Below, one piece after another: positions 26,927-37,102 of a DNA stretch of 64,000 nucleotides. How positions within the stretch are numbered: the first letter of the stretch is position 1; every line of letters starts with the position of its first letter. Source of the stretch: an uncultured Bacteroidales bacterium (GTDB lineage Bacteria > Bacteroidota > Bacteroidia > Bacteroidales > ML635J-15); the NCBI GenBank assembly GCA_937899245.1, contig CALDKB010000036.1, forward strand, positions 12,043-76,042, read 5' to 3'. The position numbers were made by a program, and so were the translations under genes. The notes under the pieces are model-generated. The model ran no database searches. It worked only from the letters and a program-made list of their open reading frames with translations, and was not told the origin of the DNA.

Positions 26927-27904
26927 TTAATAGTTTCTCTGCCTCATCGAATTAATGAAGTCGCGGAGAACTGTCTTGCGGTCGCTGGAAAGAGAAATTT
27001 TTTCGAGGAAACTATCCGCCATGCCATAGCACTCGTCTATTTTTTTTATAGCCACTTCCCTGACACCCAGAGCGTCATAAACCTTTCTTACCGCATTATA
27101 CTTTTCCTTTCGGTCAAAGTCGGATGCGGCAATCCATTTTTGCAACTCCTTTTTCTGGTCTCCACGTGCAAGGTTCATCGCATTGATGAGCAGGAAAGTT
27201 TTTTTGTTTTCGGCAATGTCGCCACCTATTGGCTTTCCGAACACCTTTTCGTCGCCATAAGTGTCGAGCAAATCGTCCTGCAGCTGGAAAGCCAAGCCGG
27301 CATAACGTCCATAATTATATATGTTATTGCAATCCTCTTCGCTTGCGCCGGCGATAAGGGCGCCTATCTTCATGCTACCGGCCAGAAGCACCGCCGTTTT
27401 CAGATTTATCATCTTCAAGTAATCGTCCTCCGAAACATTTTCCTGCGACTCAAAATCCATATCGTACTGCTGCCCTTCGCAAATCTCGATTGCCGTCTGC
27501 AGGAAGACATCAAGAACCTTTGCATTGTTAACCAGAGTCCTTGAAGCACACTTGCAAGCAACGAGCGACATCAGGTCGCCTGAAAGAATAGCTATGTTCT
27601 CAGTCCATTTCCTATGGACTGTCGGACGTCCACGACGCATATCCGACTTGTCCATTATGTCGTCGTGCAATAATGTGAAATTATGAAATACCTCAAGTCC
27701 CAATGCTGCATCTATGGCATCTTTTTTTGACCCGCCGAACATTTCGGCTGCCATCAGACACATTATCGGTCGAATACGCTTTCCGCCGGCAGACAACGCA
27801 TATTTCACCGGCTCATACAGGAAAAGAGGTTCTGTCTTTAACGAATCGAGAAAACTAGCCAGTTGTCCACTGAAATATTCATGCAATTGCTCCTTGGTAC
27901 TCAT
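26927..27904 (-). CDS. Polyprenyl (trans-isoprenyl) diphosphate synthase
   Basis: 325 residues. The first aspartate-rich motif is LLHDDIMDKSDMRRGRPTVH (about 80-98) and the second FQLQDDLLDTYGDEKVFGKPIGGDI (about 210-233). GGKRIRPIMCLM is the diphosphate-binding start. These are features of E-type isoprenyl diphosphate synthases such as geranylgeranyl or octaprenyl synthases; chain length is not assigned. It is the last gene of a minus-strand run beginning at recQ, 12 bases after the DUF6427 gene. Confidence 0.92.
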   Translation of the reverse strand: MSTKEQLHEYFSGQLASFLDSLKTEPLFLYEPVKYALSAGGKRIRPIMCLMAAEMFGGSKKDAIDAALGLEVFHNFTLLHDDIMDKSDMRRGRPTVHRKWTENIAILSGDLMSLVACKCASRTLVNNAKVLDVFLQTAIEICEGQQYDMDFESQENVSEDDYLKMINLKTAVLLAGSMKIGALIAGASEEDCNNIYNYGRYAGLAFQLQDDLLDTYGDEKVFGKPIGGDIAENKKTFLLINAMNLARGDQKKELQKWIAASDFDRKEKYNAVRKVYDALGVREVAIKKIDECYGMADSFLEKISLSSDRKTVLRDFINSMRQRNY

Positions 27905-27915
27905 AATTTTAGATT

Positions 27916-28911
27916 CTAAAATATTGAATTATAATATATCATTTGAAAAATATGCGAAATCACTAGCGACAACACCAGTCCTAACATTACCATTTGCGAC
28001 ACGATTCGCCTTTTGCTGTAAACAACCACATTAGCAAGCAAATAGCACAGAGGAAAGAACATCAGCCACAACGACTCGTTCGACAGCAACGGCGAAAACA
28101 TTAGCGCACCATAATATATTAGTAGGAACAGCATCACCAGATGGAACTTCATCTCAGATGTCTTCCTTGACACCTGCAACATGAATACCGAGAGCAATGA
28201 CACTATGGCCGCATACGCCAACGGAATGAAAAAAACAATATTTGTGGAGTTGTATTTTTCGGCAACTACAAACGTCTGCATCTCCTGCTCCATCGAGGAA
28301 ACCATATTTCCCCAGTCGCCATAAAGCCACACTAGGCATAACGAAATTCCTGCAACGAGTCCAATTGCGACAAAAAACGATGCAAGGTCGCGCCACGACA
28401 CAGGCTTTACTATAAACATCACGACAATGACGGCCGGCAAAAGATATATGTACCTGTATGCCAGCAAAACCGATATCCCAAACAGCAAACCAGCGTCGAA
28501 ACACTCCCTAATTGCCTCCTGCCTGTTATATGTGCTAAAGAGCCGCAAGACAGAAAGCGAGACAAAAAGCGAGGCAACCATTTCGGGTATACAACGCTGA
28601 GCGTTTATCAGGATGCCGGTCAGCAATGCGTAGAACAATGTCGGCAGCTGATATCCGGAATCAACAATCTGATACCTGAAATTTGCCTTCGCCATATAGC
28701 ATGCAAACATAATAGCCAACGAAAAGGCCAATATCGTGAAAATATACTGGTACAGCGACGACTCATAAAGCAAACGGAAAAAATACGAATGCATTCCGCC
28801 TGTATCTACCGCCGGAGGCATAACGATAAACTTGTACGCCCACAACGCCAGCATAATGACGAAAGCCACAAGATAGTTTGCCGGAGTATTTGTTCTAAAA
28901 AGCTTTATCAT
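27916..28911 (-). CDS. DUF6427-like multi-pass membrane protein
   Basis: 331 residues, about nine hydrophobic segments covering almost the whole chain and no charged catalytic cluster. The start MIKLFRTNTPANYLVAFVIMLALW and the position between purD and a polyprenyl synthase match the DUF6427 family of Bacteroidota. Function unknown. It starts 4 bases downstream of purD, so it is probably co-transcribed. Confidence 0.75.
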   Translation of the reverse strand: MIKLFRTNTPANYLVAFVIMLALWAYKFIVMPPAVDTGGMHSYFFRLLYESSLYQYIFTILAFSLAIMFACYMAKANFRYQIVDSGYQLPTLFYALLTGILINAQRCIPEMVASLFVSLSVLRLFSTYNRQEAIRECFDAGLLFGISVLLAYRYIYLLPAVIVVMFIVKPVSWRDLASFFVAIGLVAGISLCLVWLYGDWGNMVSSMEQEMQTFVVAEKYNSTNIVFFIPLAYAAIVSLLSVFMLQVSRKTSEMKFHLVMLFLLIYYGALMFSPLLSNESLWLMFFPLCYLLANVVVYSKRRIVSQMVMLGLVLSLVISHIFQMIYYNSIF

Positions 28912-28915
28912 GCAT

Positions 28916-30193
28916 TTACTTCAAATCGAAGCCGAGATCGGTACGATAATAGCACTTATCAAACGAAATATTTTTTATCGACGCATAGGATTCCTGCAAT
29001 GCAGAGAATATTGTATCGCCATAACTGCTTACGGCAATAACTCGGCCACCCGAAGTTACTACATCTTTATCCTTCAATGTAGTTCCCGCATGGAAACAAA
29101 TGCTTCCACAAACATTTTCAAGGCCATTTATAACCTTGCCTTTTTCATACGCTTCGGGGTAACCGCCAGAAACCAACATAACAGCACCGGCAGAACGCGT
29201 ATCGAAATCCACCGACATTCCTGCCAAGTTTTTCTTTGCTGCCGCTTCCAGCACATCCACTAAATCGGACTTTATGCGTAGCATTACAGTTTCGGTTTCC
29301 GGGTCGCCCATACGGACATTATATTCAATCACGTAAGGATCTCCGGCGACATTCATAAGGCCAAAGAACACAAAACCGCGGTAATCCATGTTCTCCTTGC
29401 AAATACCGTCGACAGTTGGCTTTACAATTCTTTCCACAACCTTCTTGCGGAACGCATCATCGAAGAACGGAACCGGCGAAACCGAACCCATACCGCCAGT
29501 ATTCAAGCCTGTATTTCCTTCGCCAATACGCTTATAGTCCTTTGCTTCTGGCAAAAGCACAAACGACCTGCCGTCCGTGATTGCAAATACAGAACATTCG
29601 ATGCCATCAAGATACTGCTCAATTACAACCTTGGAACCAGCGCCGCCGAATTTTCCGCCCAAAATATTGCGAAGTTCGGACTTGGCATCATTAATATCGT
29701 CTATGATCAACACGCCCTTACCTGCAGCAAGACCATCTGCTTTTAGCACGTACGGAGGATTCAGCGTGTCGAGGAACGCCTCGCCTTCGGCAATGCTATC
29801 AGACGTTACCGACAAATATTTTGCCGTCGGGATATTGTACTTCTGCATAAACTTCTTGGCGAACTCCTTGCTTCCCTCCAACTGTGCCGAGCACTTGTCG
29901 GGACCAATAACCATAACGTCCTTCAGCTCCGGTTTTGCAGCAAAATAATCCACAATGCCCTTTACTAGCGGATCTTCAGGGCCAACAACAACCATATTGA
30001 TTTTCGACTTTACAACAAAATCGGCTATTGCTTCAAAATCATCCGCCTTTATTGCCACATTTTCAGCAACATTGCCAGTACCGGCATTTCCGGGTGCAAC
30101 ATACAACCTGTCGACCTTCGGACTTTGTGATATTTTCCATGCTATTGCATGCTCGCGACCACCAGAACCTAATATTAAAATATTCATTTTCAT
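28916..30193 (-). CDS. purD: Phosphoribosylamine--glycine ligase
   Basis: ATP-grasp enzyme of purine synthesis, joining glycine to phosphoribosylamine. 425 residues; N-terminus ILILGSGGREHAIAWKI, then VVVGPEDPLVKGIVD, the ATP-binding VLKADGLAAGKGVLI, and the metal site with FFGLMNVAGDPYVIEYNVRMGDPETE. All GARS features are present. Two ATGs (30193 and 30187) are available; the family start favours the second. guaB, another purine gene, lies 2.6 kb away on the other strand. Confidence 0.97.
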   Translation of the reverse strand: MKMNILILGSGGREHAIAWKISQSPKVDRLYVAPGNAGTGNVAENVAIKADDFEAIADFVVKSKINMVVVGPEDPLVKGIVDYFAAKPELKDVMVIGPDKCSAQLEGSKEFAKKFMQKYNIPTAKYLSVTSDSIAEGEAFLDTLNPPYVLKADGLAAGKGVLIIDDINDAKSELRNILGGKFGGAGSKVVIEQYLDGIECSVFAITDGRSFVLLPEAKDYKRIGEGNTGLNTGGMGSVSPVPFFDDAFRKKVVERIVKPTVDGICKENMDYRGFVFFGLMNVAGDPYVIEYNVRMGDPETETVMLRIKSDLVDVLEAAAKKNLAGMSVDFDTRSAGAVMLVSGGYPEAYEKGKVINGLENVCGSICFHAGTTLKDKDVVTSGGRVIAVSSYGDTIFSALQESYASIKNISFDKCYYRTDLGFDLK

Positions 30194-30218
30194 CTTTAAT
30201 TAATGGAACAGGATAGCT

Positions 30219-30716
30219 CTAAAATGTATTATCATTGTTATTACCAGTATTCCCAGTATCCTCTTCCGGCTTTATTGATTTGATTGTATAAAACTCTTCC
30301 TCCGTAATCGGCACAAGGGCATAGTCGGACTGGAATCCGCTATTGAAAAGTTGCGACACCAGAATCATAGTGTCGGTTACTTGCCTTATGTGCATTAGTG
30401 ACCTGCTATTATATTGATTATAACCGATATAATAGCCATCAACAGCTTCCTCGTAATATATATTCATCTGTCGGCGACGAACTTCCCACAACATTGTGTC
30501 GGTTCTGTCGTAACGGTAAAATCTCGTTGCCCCGTGAGCGCTATCGCCAAAATGATAAAACGGAATGCTGGAACAGATTTCTCCAGTTTCTTCGTTTATC
30601 GGCTTCCAATAACCTTTCAACGAGTCCTCCCACTGCAAATCCAAATCGCTCGGACCGCACTTTACCGACAACAAGCCAATAAGGGCAACAACAAAAACTA
30701 CCAAATATCGCTTCAT
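30219..30716 (-). CDS. Putative lipoprotein, lipocalin-like
   Basis: 165 residues with a hydrophobic start MKRYLVVFVVALIGLLSVKC ending in a cysteine. The Lys before the Cys makes a poor lipobox, so lipid modification is uncertain. The rest is beta-rich with LKGYWKPINEETGE and RYDRTDTMLWEVRRRQMNIYYEE, the pattern of small lipocalin-like proteins of Bacteroidota. It follows recQ by 1 base and precedes purD by 25. Function unknown. Confidence 0.65.
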   Translation of the reverse strand: MKRYLVVFVVALIGLLSVKCGPSDLDLQWEDSLKGYWKPINEETGEICSSIPFYHFGDSAHGATRFYRYDRTDTMLWEVRRRQMNIYYEEAVDGYYIGYNQYNSRSLMHIRQVTDTMILVSQLFNSGFQSDYALVPITEEEFYTIKSIKPEEDTGNTGNNNDNTF

Positions 30717-30717
30717 A

Positions 30718-32628
30718 TCAATTCTTTTTATGCCAAATTACCTTATGCTCTTCATTCCACTTAACCTTCTCATTTTCAAAGAGCCACTTGACTACCTCAA
30801 TTGTCTTGTGTTCATCCTCGCCAGTCTTGTCGATTAAGTCGTTGTAAAGGTAAGGCGATTCGCTCAATAATTTCTTAATTTTTTCGAGAATAATATCAAA
30901 CTCATACTTACTGAGACCCAGCTCATTACGGCGCAAGCAAACATCACAGCACCCACATCGGTCAACTTCTGTTTCACCAAAATACGCTAAAAGTTGCTGG
31001 CTTCGGCATTTATTTGTACTTGTTGCATACGTAAGCATGGCCTCCATCTTCGAAACAATCCTGTCCTTACGCGAATTTAGCATCTTCAGGTCGAAATGCA
31101 AGTCCTTTTCAGGCCTGCGGTCGTATGTCAAGCGAATCAACGGCTTGTTTATCTTCGGGATATATGATATAATCCCCTCTTTCGACAACAGCTTGAAGTA
31201 TTCGTAAACGGAACGTTCTGAAATATTCGCCTTCTTTGCGACATATTCCTCGCTAATATTCACATAATCGGTAAAAAGACCTGTGTACATCCTGAGTATC
31301 AACTTGATAAACTCATCCATATTCTTATTTTCCATTTGGAACCTGTACAAATCATCACGTTTTACCTCAAACATAATCCTCGACACAGTATTAGTATCTT
31401 CGGCATATGTTAGGAATCCTGAAAAATCCAAGGTTTTAAGACAATTATGCGTTGTCAGCACATCAATATGAGAATGGGACGCAAAATCGAATATGTCGAA
31501 CGGCAAATCAATGTTTGCACCGCACTCGTACGGAATTCCGAGGTAGCTACAAACGGACGAATATACTTCCCTCACTTTCTGCAAGTCTGGAAATGTTGAG
31601 GCAATGTTCTTTTTTACCTGAATCTTATCCGCCTCGTTTGTCAGCAGGAATGCGTATGCCTTCTGCCCGTCCCTACCAGCACGGCCAGCCTCCTGAAAAT
31701 ACGCCTCGGGCGAATCAGGCAAATCGAGATGTACCACCAGCCGGACGTCAGGCTTGTCGATTCCCATACCAAACGCATTGGTACACACCATTATACGAAT
31801 AATATTTTTCTGCCATGCGTCCTGTTTTTCCGCTCGTTCCTGAGACGAAAGTCCTGCATGATAATAATCGGCGGAAATACCATTCTGCTGCAGAAGCATA
31901 GCATACTCGCGAGTCTTTTTCCTATTGCGCACATAAATAACGGCCGAACCGGGCACTTTATTTATGATAGTCAGCAGCTTATGAATTTTATCTTCAGTAT
32001 TGACGACATAATACACAAGATTTTTTCGCTCGAAACTTTTCTGAAATACATTATGTTCGGCAAAACGCAACCTATCTTGAATATCATTAACGACCTCCGG
32101 AGTAGCAGTAGCCGTCAATGCAAGCACAGGCACGCCGGGAAGAATTTCACGAATCTCAGCAATTTCGAGATAAGGAGGCCGGAAATCGTAGCCCCACTGC
32201 GAGATGCAATGCGCCTCGTCAACTGTGATAAGGTTCACATGCATAACCTTAAGATGCTCGCGGAAGTACATGTTTTTCAACCGTTCGGGCGAAAGGTACA
32301 GGAACTTGTAATCGCCATAAGTAGCATTGTCGATGGCAATCTCAATCTCGCGCTGCGTCATGCCCGAGTATAATGCAACGGCCTTTATTCCTCGCTTCTG
32401 CAAATTGTACACCTGATCCTTCATTAGGGCGATAAGCGGCGTCACGACAATACATATTCCACTGTTGGCCATGCTGAAGACCTGAAATGTTATTGACTTT
32501 CCGCCTCCAGTTGGCATAAGTCCCAAGGTATCCTTGCCTTCAGAAATTGACTTAATAATTTCTTCCTGCGGATAGCGAAAAGCATCGTACCCCCAATATT
32601 TCAGCAGTATTTCACGGAATTGGCTCAT
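30718..32628 (-). CDS. recQ: ATP-dependent DNA helicase RecQ
   Basis: 3'-5' helicase. 636 residues: Walker A LGLMPTGGGKSITFQ, the DExH box VDEAHCISQWGYDFRPPYLE, motif VI FQEAGRAGRDGQ, and the RQC zinc module with CRSQQLLAYFGE and DRCGCCDVC (four cysteines). After RQC there is a winged-helix-like tail but no recognisable HRDC domain. It heads the minus-strand run recQ-lipoprotein-purD-DUF6427-polyprenyl synthase and is divergent from guaB. Confidence 0.95.
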   Translation of the reverse strand: MSQFREILLKYWGYDAFRYPQEEIIKSISEGKDTLGLMPTGGGKSITFQVFSMANSGICIVVTPLIALMKDQVYNLQKRGIKAVALYSGMTQREIEIAIDNATYGDYKFLYLSPERLKNMYFREHLKVMHVNLITVDEAHCISQWGYDFRPPYLEIAEIREILPGVPVLALTATATPEVVNDIQDRLRFAEHNVFQKSFERKNLVYYVVNTEDKIHKLLTIINKVPGSAVIYVRNRKKTREYAMLLQQNGISADYYHAGLSSQERAEKQDAWQKNIIRIMVCTNAFGMGIDKPDVRLVVHLDLPDSPEAYFQEAGRAGRDGQKAYAFLLTNEADKIQVKKNIASTFPDLQKVREVYSSVCSYLGIPYECGANIDLPFDIFDFASHSHIDVLTTHNCLKTLDFSGFLTYAEDTNTVSRIMFEVKRDDLYRFQMENKNMDEFIKLILRMYTGLFTDYVNISEEYVAKKANISERSVYEYFKLLSKEGIISYIPKINKPLIRLTYDRRPEKDLHFDLKMLNSRKDRIVSKMEAMLTYATSTNKCRSQQLLAYFGETEVDRCGCCDVCLRRNELGLSKYEFDIILEKIKKLLSESPYLYNDLIDKTGEDEHKTIEVVKWLFENEKVKWNEEHKVIWHKKN

Positions 32629-32728
32629 CTCGACATACTAAATTCAATGCAAAAATAATATAAAAAACTGATTTTCAAACATAATGTGCAATCACAATAA
32701 ACATGGTTTTTCGTCGTTATAAAAAAAC

Positions 32729-32759
32729 TTTGTCATGCGACCAAAAAGTTTTATCTTCG
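32729..32759 (+). promoter_or_regulatory. Promoter of guaB operon
   Basis: TTTG at 32729-32732, 19 bases, then TATCTTCG at 32752-32759, one mismatch from TAnnTTTG. The guaB ATG lies 25 bases after it. Confidence 0.7.
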
Positions 32760-32784
32760 CGCCTAAATTTATATAAGTATACCA

Positions 32785-34263
32785 ATGGCAACAAACAGCA
32801 AAATCATTATGGATGGACTAACATTCGATGATGTCCTTTTAATTCCAGCCTATTCGGAAATAATTCCGGCATTTGTAAACCTTGAATCATATTTTTCAAG
32901 AAATATTAAGATTAACACACCTATTGTTTCGGCGGCTATGGATACCGTAACCGACAGCCGAATGGCAATTGCAATGGCTCGTCAGGGTGGAATCGGAGTT
33001 ATTCACAAGAACATGCCAATCGACATTCAGGCACGTCATGTCAGTCAGGTTAAGCGCGCCGAAAACGCAATGATCCTTAATCCGGTGACAATAAACGTAG
33101 AAAGCAATGTTGGTGATGCAAAAAAAATAATGACAGAATACAATATCGGCGGTTTGCCGGTAGTTGACAACGAAGGACATCTCTGCGGCATTCTTACGAG
33201 TCGCGACATGCGTTTCCAGGACGATGTTCACAAGCCTATCAGAGAAATCATGACTCCGGCAGAGATGCTTATCACAGCAAAGCAAAACACAAAGCTTGAC
33301 CAAGCAAAGGAAATTTTCAAGAATCACAGAATTGAAAAGTTGCCGGTTGTTGACAAGGACAACAAGCTGGTAGGACTTATCACATACAAGGACATTACAA
33401 AGGCAAGCGACAGTCCATTTTCATGCAAGGACAGCCACGGCCGTCTACGCGTAGCTGCCGCAGTAGGCATTACTGGCGACTCGATGGACCGCATGGAAGC
33501 ATTGGTAGCCGCTGGTGCAGATGCTCTTGTTATCGACACAGCACACGGTCATACAAAAAGTGTAAATGAAGTTCTAAAGGCAGCAAGAAAGAGATTTGCA
33601 GATATCGATCTTGTTGTCGGCAACGTAGCCACTGCCGAAGCCGCAAAACTTCTTGTCAAGAATGGCGCCGACGGTGTAAAGGTTGGTATTGGTCCTGGTT
33701 CAATATGCACTACAAGAATTGTTGCCGGAATCGGAGTTCCTCAGCTGACAGCAATCATGAACGTATGCGAAGGTATTAAGGGTTCGGGCGTTCCTGTCAT
33801 TGCCGATGGCGGAATCCGCTACTCGGGCGATATCGTCAAGGCAATTGCCGCCGGAGCATCTTCCATTATGGCAGGTGGACTTTTCGCCGGAACAGAAGAA
33901 GCCCCTGGTTCAACAATCATATACAACGGGCGTAAATTCAAGGAGTACAGGGGAATGGGCTCCCTCGAAGCAATGCAGCTGGGTTCAAAAGACCGCTACT
34001 TCCAAGATATGGAAGACGACGTCAAGAAACTTGTTCCGGAAGGAATTTCTGGACGAGTTCCTTACAAGGGCACACTCAACGAAGTAATATACCAGCTTAT
34101 CGGCGGACTGAAAGCCGGTATGGGATACTGCGGAGCTAAGAATATTGAAGAATTGCACGAAAAAGCACAGTTCGTAAGAATTACCGCTAACGGTGTTGTC
34201 GAAAACCATCCGCACGATATCACAATCACAAGGGAAGCTCCTAACTATTCAAGAAACCAATAA
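32785..34263 (+). CDS. guaB: Inosine-5'-monophosphate dehydrogenase
   Basis: NAD-dependent oxidation of IMP to XMP, the first step to GMP. 492 residues: N-terminal barrel with DGLTFDDVLLIPAYSEI, two CBS domains at about 95-210 (VMT-type segments IREIMTPAEMLI and HRIEKLPVVDKDNKLVG), the catalytic-cysteine loop IGPGSICTTRIVAGIGVPQ, and the flap with RGMGSLEAMQLGSKDRYF. First gene of an operon with three peptidyl-prolyl isomerase-like genes. Confidence 0.98.
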   Translation: MATNSKIIMDGLTFDDVLLIPAYSEIIPAFVNLESYFSRNIKINTPIVSAAMDTVTDSRMAIAMARQGGIGVIHKNMPIDIQARHVSQVKRAENAMILNPVTINVESNVGDAKKIMTEYNIGGLPVVDNEGHLCGILTSRDMRFQDDVHKPIREIMTPAEMLITAKQNTKLDQAKEIFKNHRIEKLPVVDKDNKLVGLITYKDITKASDSPFSCKDSHGRLRVAAAVGITGDSMDRMEALVAAGADALVIDTAHGHTKSVNEVLKAARKRFADIDLVVGNVATAEAAKLLVKNGADGVKVGIGPGSICTTRIVAGIGVPQLTAIMNVCEGIKGSGVPVIADGGIRYSGDIVKAIAAGASSIMAGGLFAGTEEAPGSTIIYNGRKFKEYRGMGSLEAMQLGSKDRYFQDMEDDVKKLVPEGISGRVPYKGTLNEVIYQLIGGLKAGMGYCGAKNIEELHEKAQFVRITANGVVENHPHDITITREAPNYSRNQ

Positions 34264-34274
34264 TTATATTTGCA

Positions 34275-36248
34275 ATGAAAAAAATACTTCTTCCTGTTGC
34301 ATTTATGCTTTTTGCAACGGTAATGTTCGCCCAGAATCATACGATTCTCGAGATTGATGACGAAAAAATAGATGCTGAAGAATTCAAGCACATCTTCAGT
34401 AAGAATTCTCAAAAAAATGACAACATTACCCGCAAGGACATTGAAGAATATATGGACCTTTTCGTAAACTTCAAGTTGAAAGTTCACGAGGGGCAGGCAC
34501 AAGGTCTTGATACCTCACGGGAATTCAGGCAAGAAATTCTCGGCTACAGGAAACAGCTCGCACAACCATATCTAAGCGACAAGAGCATAGAAGACGAACT
34601 GATCAGGGAAGCATACGACAGAATGTGCTACGACATTGAAGTGAGCCACATCCTCATTACCGTCAACAGCAATGCATCTCAAGAAGACACCATAAAGGCG
34701 TGGAACAAGATTAATGCAATCTACAAGAGAGCACTCAAGGGCGAAGACTTTGCCAAACTGGCCGAAGAAAACTCGGAAGACCCGTCAGCAGTAAAAAATC
34801 ATGGATATTTAGGATATTGCACTGTCTTTGGCCTTGTATACGACTTTGAAACGGTAATGTACAACACCAAGCCAGGTGAAATTTCAGCACCGTTCAGAAC
34901 CAGATATGGATATCATATCATAAAGGTTCACGACAAACGTCCAGCAAAAGGCAAATACAAAGTAGCACACATTATGGTTGTTTCGCCGAAAGACGCAACA
35001 GAAGAACAGAAAATAGAAGCAAAAAACACAATCGAAAGCGTATACCAGCAACTAAAATCGGGTGCCGACTTCGCTGAAATGGCCGACCAGTACAGCGCCG
35101 ACAGGAAAACAGCTGTCAATGGTGGTGAAATTGGCTGGATAACCGTGGGCGGCAGAATGATACGTGAATTCGAAACCGCAACTTTTAACCTCAAGAAAGT
35201 TGGTGATATCTCCGATATCGTTACAACTAACTACGGATACCACATCATCAAGCTCCTCGAAATAGAAGGCATAAAACCATTTGAAGAGTGCAAGGCGGAA
35301 ATAAAGACAAAGGTTAATAACAACATGAGATCCACAAAAGGTCGCGAAGCCGTTATTGCAAACCTACGAAAAGAATACAAAATTAAGGACACGCCAAAGA
35401 AAGTAGCTCCGTTCTACAAGTATGTCACCGACTCTATTTTTGCCGGCACATGGTCTATCGACTCAACCTTAAAATTAGACAAGACTATATTTGCAATTAA
35501 AGACAACACTTATACCGAAAGTGACTTCCTGAAGTTTTTCATGAAACACAACCACAAGCAGCCTCCTGTAGACATTAAGATGCTTGTCAACAACGCATAC
35601 AAGGATTTCTGCGACAAGAAAATCATTGAATACGAGGAAAATCATCTCGAAGAAAAATATCCGTCGTTCAAATACTTAATGAAGGAATACCATGACGGAA
35701 TCTTATTGTTCTCACTTACCAACAATGCCGTATGGAGCAAAGCGATTGCCGACACAACCGGACTGGAAAAGTTTTATGAGCAGAACAAGGATTCATACAA
35801 ATGGGGATATCGCTACGAGGTTAAAAGTTACAAATGCAAGGACGCAAATGTTGCCGCCGAACTAGTTAAGGCTCTAAGCAATAATATCGACGACACATTG
35901 GCAATCAAGAACCAGAATGCCAAGGAAGCAAATTCCATAACAGAAAGCGAAACCGCTTTCAGCGAAAAAGGCCAAAGCCTGTTTGTCGACAATGCAATCA
36001 GGGAAAGCGGCGTTAACGAAACTGATGGACTTGTAAAGGTATATGCCTCGAGCAACAACACGGTTACATCCGTTAAAGTTGTAGGACCAACCACAAAGCT
36101 ATTCGGCGAGATAAAGGGCGTAATCACAGCCGCATATCAAGATTTTCTTGAAAAGCAGTGGATAGATGATTTGCACAAGAAGTATAAGGTTACAATCCAC
36201 GACGAACTATACGACCAGATTGTAAAGGATCTTTCCGAAAACGAATAA
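34275..36248 (+). CDS. Periplasmic parvulin-type peptidyl-prolyl isomerase, two PpiC domains
   Basis: 657 residues; signal peptide MKKILLPVAFMLFATVMFAQ. Two adjacent parvulin domains at about residues 120-225 and 225-335 contain the SHILI/AHIMV start and the GYHIIKV / GYHIIKL ends with LGYCTVFGLV and IGWITVGGRM. The C-terminal ~300 residues are Lys/Asp-rich helices without a recognised domain. It begins 11 bases after guaB. Likely a folding helper for outer-membrane or secreted proteins. Confidence 0.9.
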   Translation: MKKILLPVAFMLFATVMFAQNHTILEIDDEKIDAEEFKHIFSKNSQKNDNITRKDIEEYMDLFVNFKLKVHEGQAQGLDTSREFRQEILGYRKQLAQPYLSDKSIEDELIREAYDRMCYDIEVSHILITVNSNASQEDTIKAWNKINAIYKRALKGEDFAKLAEENSEDPSAVKNHGYLGYCTVFGLVYDFETVMYNTKPGEISAPFRTRYGYHIIKVHDKRPAKGKYKVAHIMVVSPKDATEEQKIEAKNTIESVYQQLKSGADFAEMADQYSADRKTAVNGGEIGWITVGGRMIREFETATFNLKKVGDISDIVTTNYGYHIIKLLEIEGIKPFEECKAEIKTKVNNNMRSTKGREAVIANLRKEYKIKDTPKKVAPFYKYVTDSIFAGTWSIDSTLKLDKTIFAIKDNTYTESDFLKFFMKHNHKQPPVDIKMLVNNAYKDFCDKKIIEYEENHLEEKYPSFKYLMKEYHDGILLFSLTNNAVWSKAIADTTGLEKFYEQNKDSYKWGYRYEVKSYKCKDANVAAELVKALSNNIDDTLAIKNQNAKEANSITESETAFSEKGQSLFVDNAIRESGVNETDGLVKVYASSNNTVTSVKVVGPTTKLFGEIKGVITAAYQDFLEKQWIDDLHKKYKVTIHDELYDQIVKDLSENE

Positions 36249-37099
36249 TGATGAAGATTAGGCTTGTCGTCGGCATTTTTTTGACATGTTCCGTTCTGTG
36301 GTCATGTACCAAAGAGGAAACGCCAGTACAGGAAAAGATTATTGCGAGCATCGACAATAATGTGCTAACCGAAACCGAGCTCAAGAATGCCATATATCCT
36401 TATGCAAACAGCAAGGACAGCGCTAAATATGCCAATGAATATATCGACAACTGGCTGTCAGAAAAGATTATGCTTCGCGAAGCCGAAAGACTGCTTACCG
36501 ACACAGCCGAAATAGCGGACAAAATCGAAAACTACAGATGCCAGCTATATGTACACGAATATTGCGAAAAGTATATTTATAGCAACGTAAACATGACGGT
36601 TACCGAGAAGGAAATCAACGAATATTACGACACGCATCTAAACGATTATGTAATTAATACGACTTATGTCAAAGCCCATTACATTACAATCTCGCCCAAA
36701 ATCATTTCATATTACACATTTCTTGAGAAGCTAAGAGATACCGACCTTGATAGCGAGAACGAACTAAACGACTTCTGCTCTTCCGGCGACAGGACTGCAT
36801 ATTTCTTTAAGGACTGGATTGAAATAAACGACTTTATCAAGGTCATCAATTATCCGGGAAATATAGCCCCCGAGGAACTGAAATACAAGAACACCCTCGA
36901 CTATATCCACGATACGCTAAGATACCTTGTCAAAATTGACGACTATATTGTTCCTGGCGACCTACTTCCAATAGAGCTAGCCAAATCAAAAATCATCCAG
37001 ATTATTATGAACAAACGTAAACACGACAAATACAAGCAAGCCAAAGAAGACCTTCTTAGCAAATTCAAACAAGACAACATTTATATTGACAAACAATAA
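36248..37099 (+). CDS. SurA N-terminal-like lipoprotein
   Basis: 283 residues. The lipobox is LTCSVLWSC (Cys at about residue 19), so it is likely an outer- or inner-membrane lipoprotein. The segment IIASIDNNVLTETELKNAI with later DNWLSEKIMLREAERLLTD resembles the SurA/PpiC N-terminal chaperone helices. I do not see a complete parvulin catalytic domain; VKAHYITISPKI is a possible remnant. Its ATG overlaps the previous stop by one base. A chaperone role is inferred from context. Confidence 0.75.
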   Translation: MMKIRLVVGIFLTCSVLWSCTKEETPVQEKIIASIDNNVLTETELKNAIYPYANSKDSAKYANEYIDNWLSEKIMLREAERLLTDTAEIADKIENYRCQLYVHEYCEKYIYSNVNMTVTEKEINEYYDTHLNDYVINTTYVKAHYITISPKIISYYTFLEKLRDTDLDSENELNDFCSSGDRTAYFFKDWIEINDFIKVINYPGNIAPEELKYKNTLDYIHDTLRYLVKIDDYIVPGDLLPIELAKSKIIQIIMNKRKHDKYKQAKEDLLSKFKQDNIYIDKQ

Positions 37100-37102
37100 A
37101 TT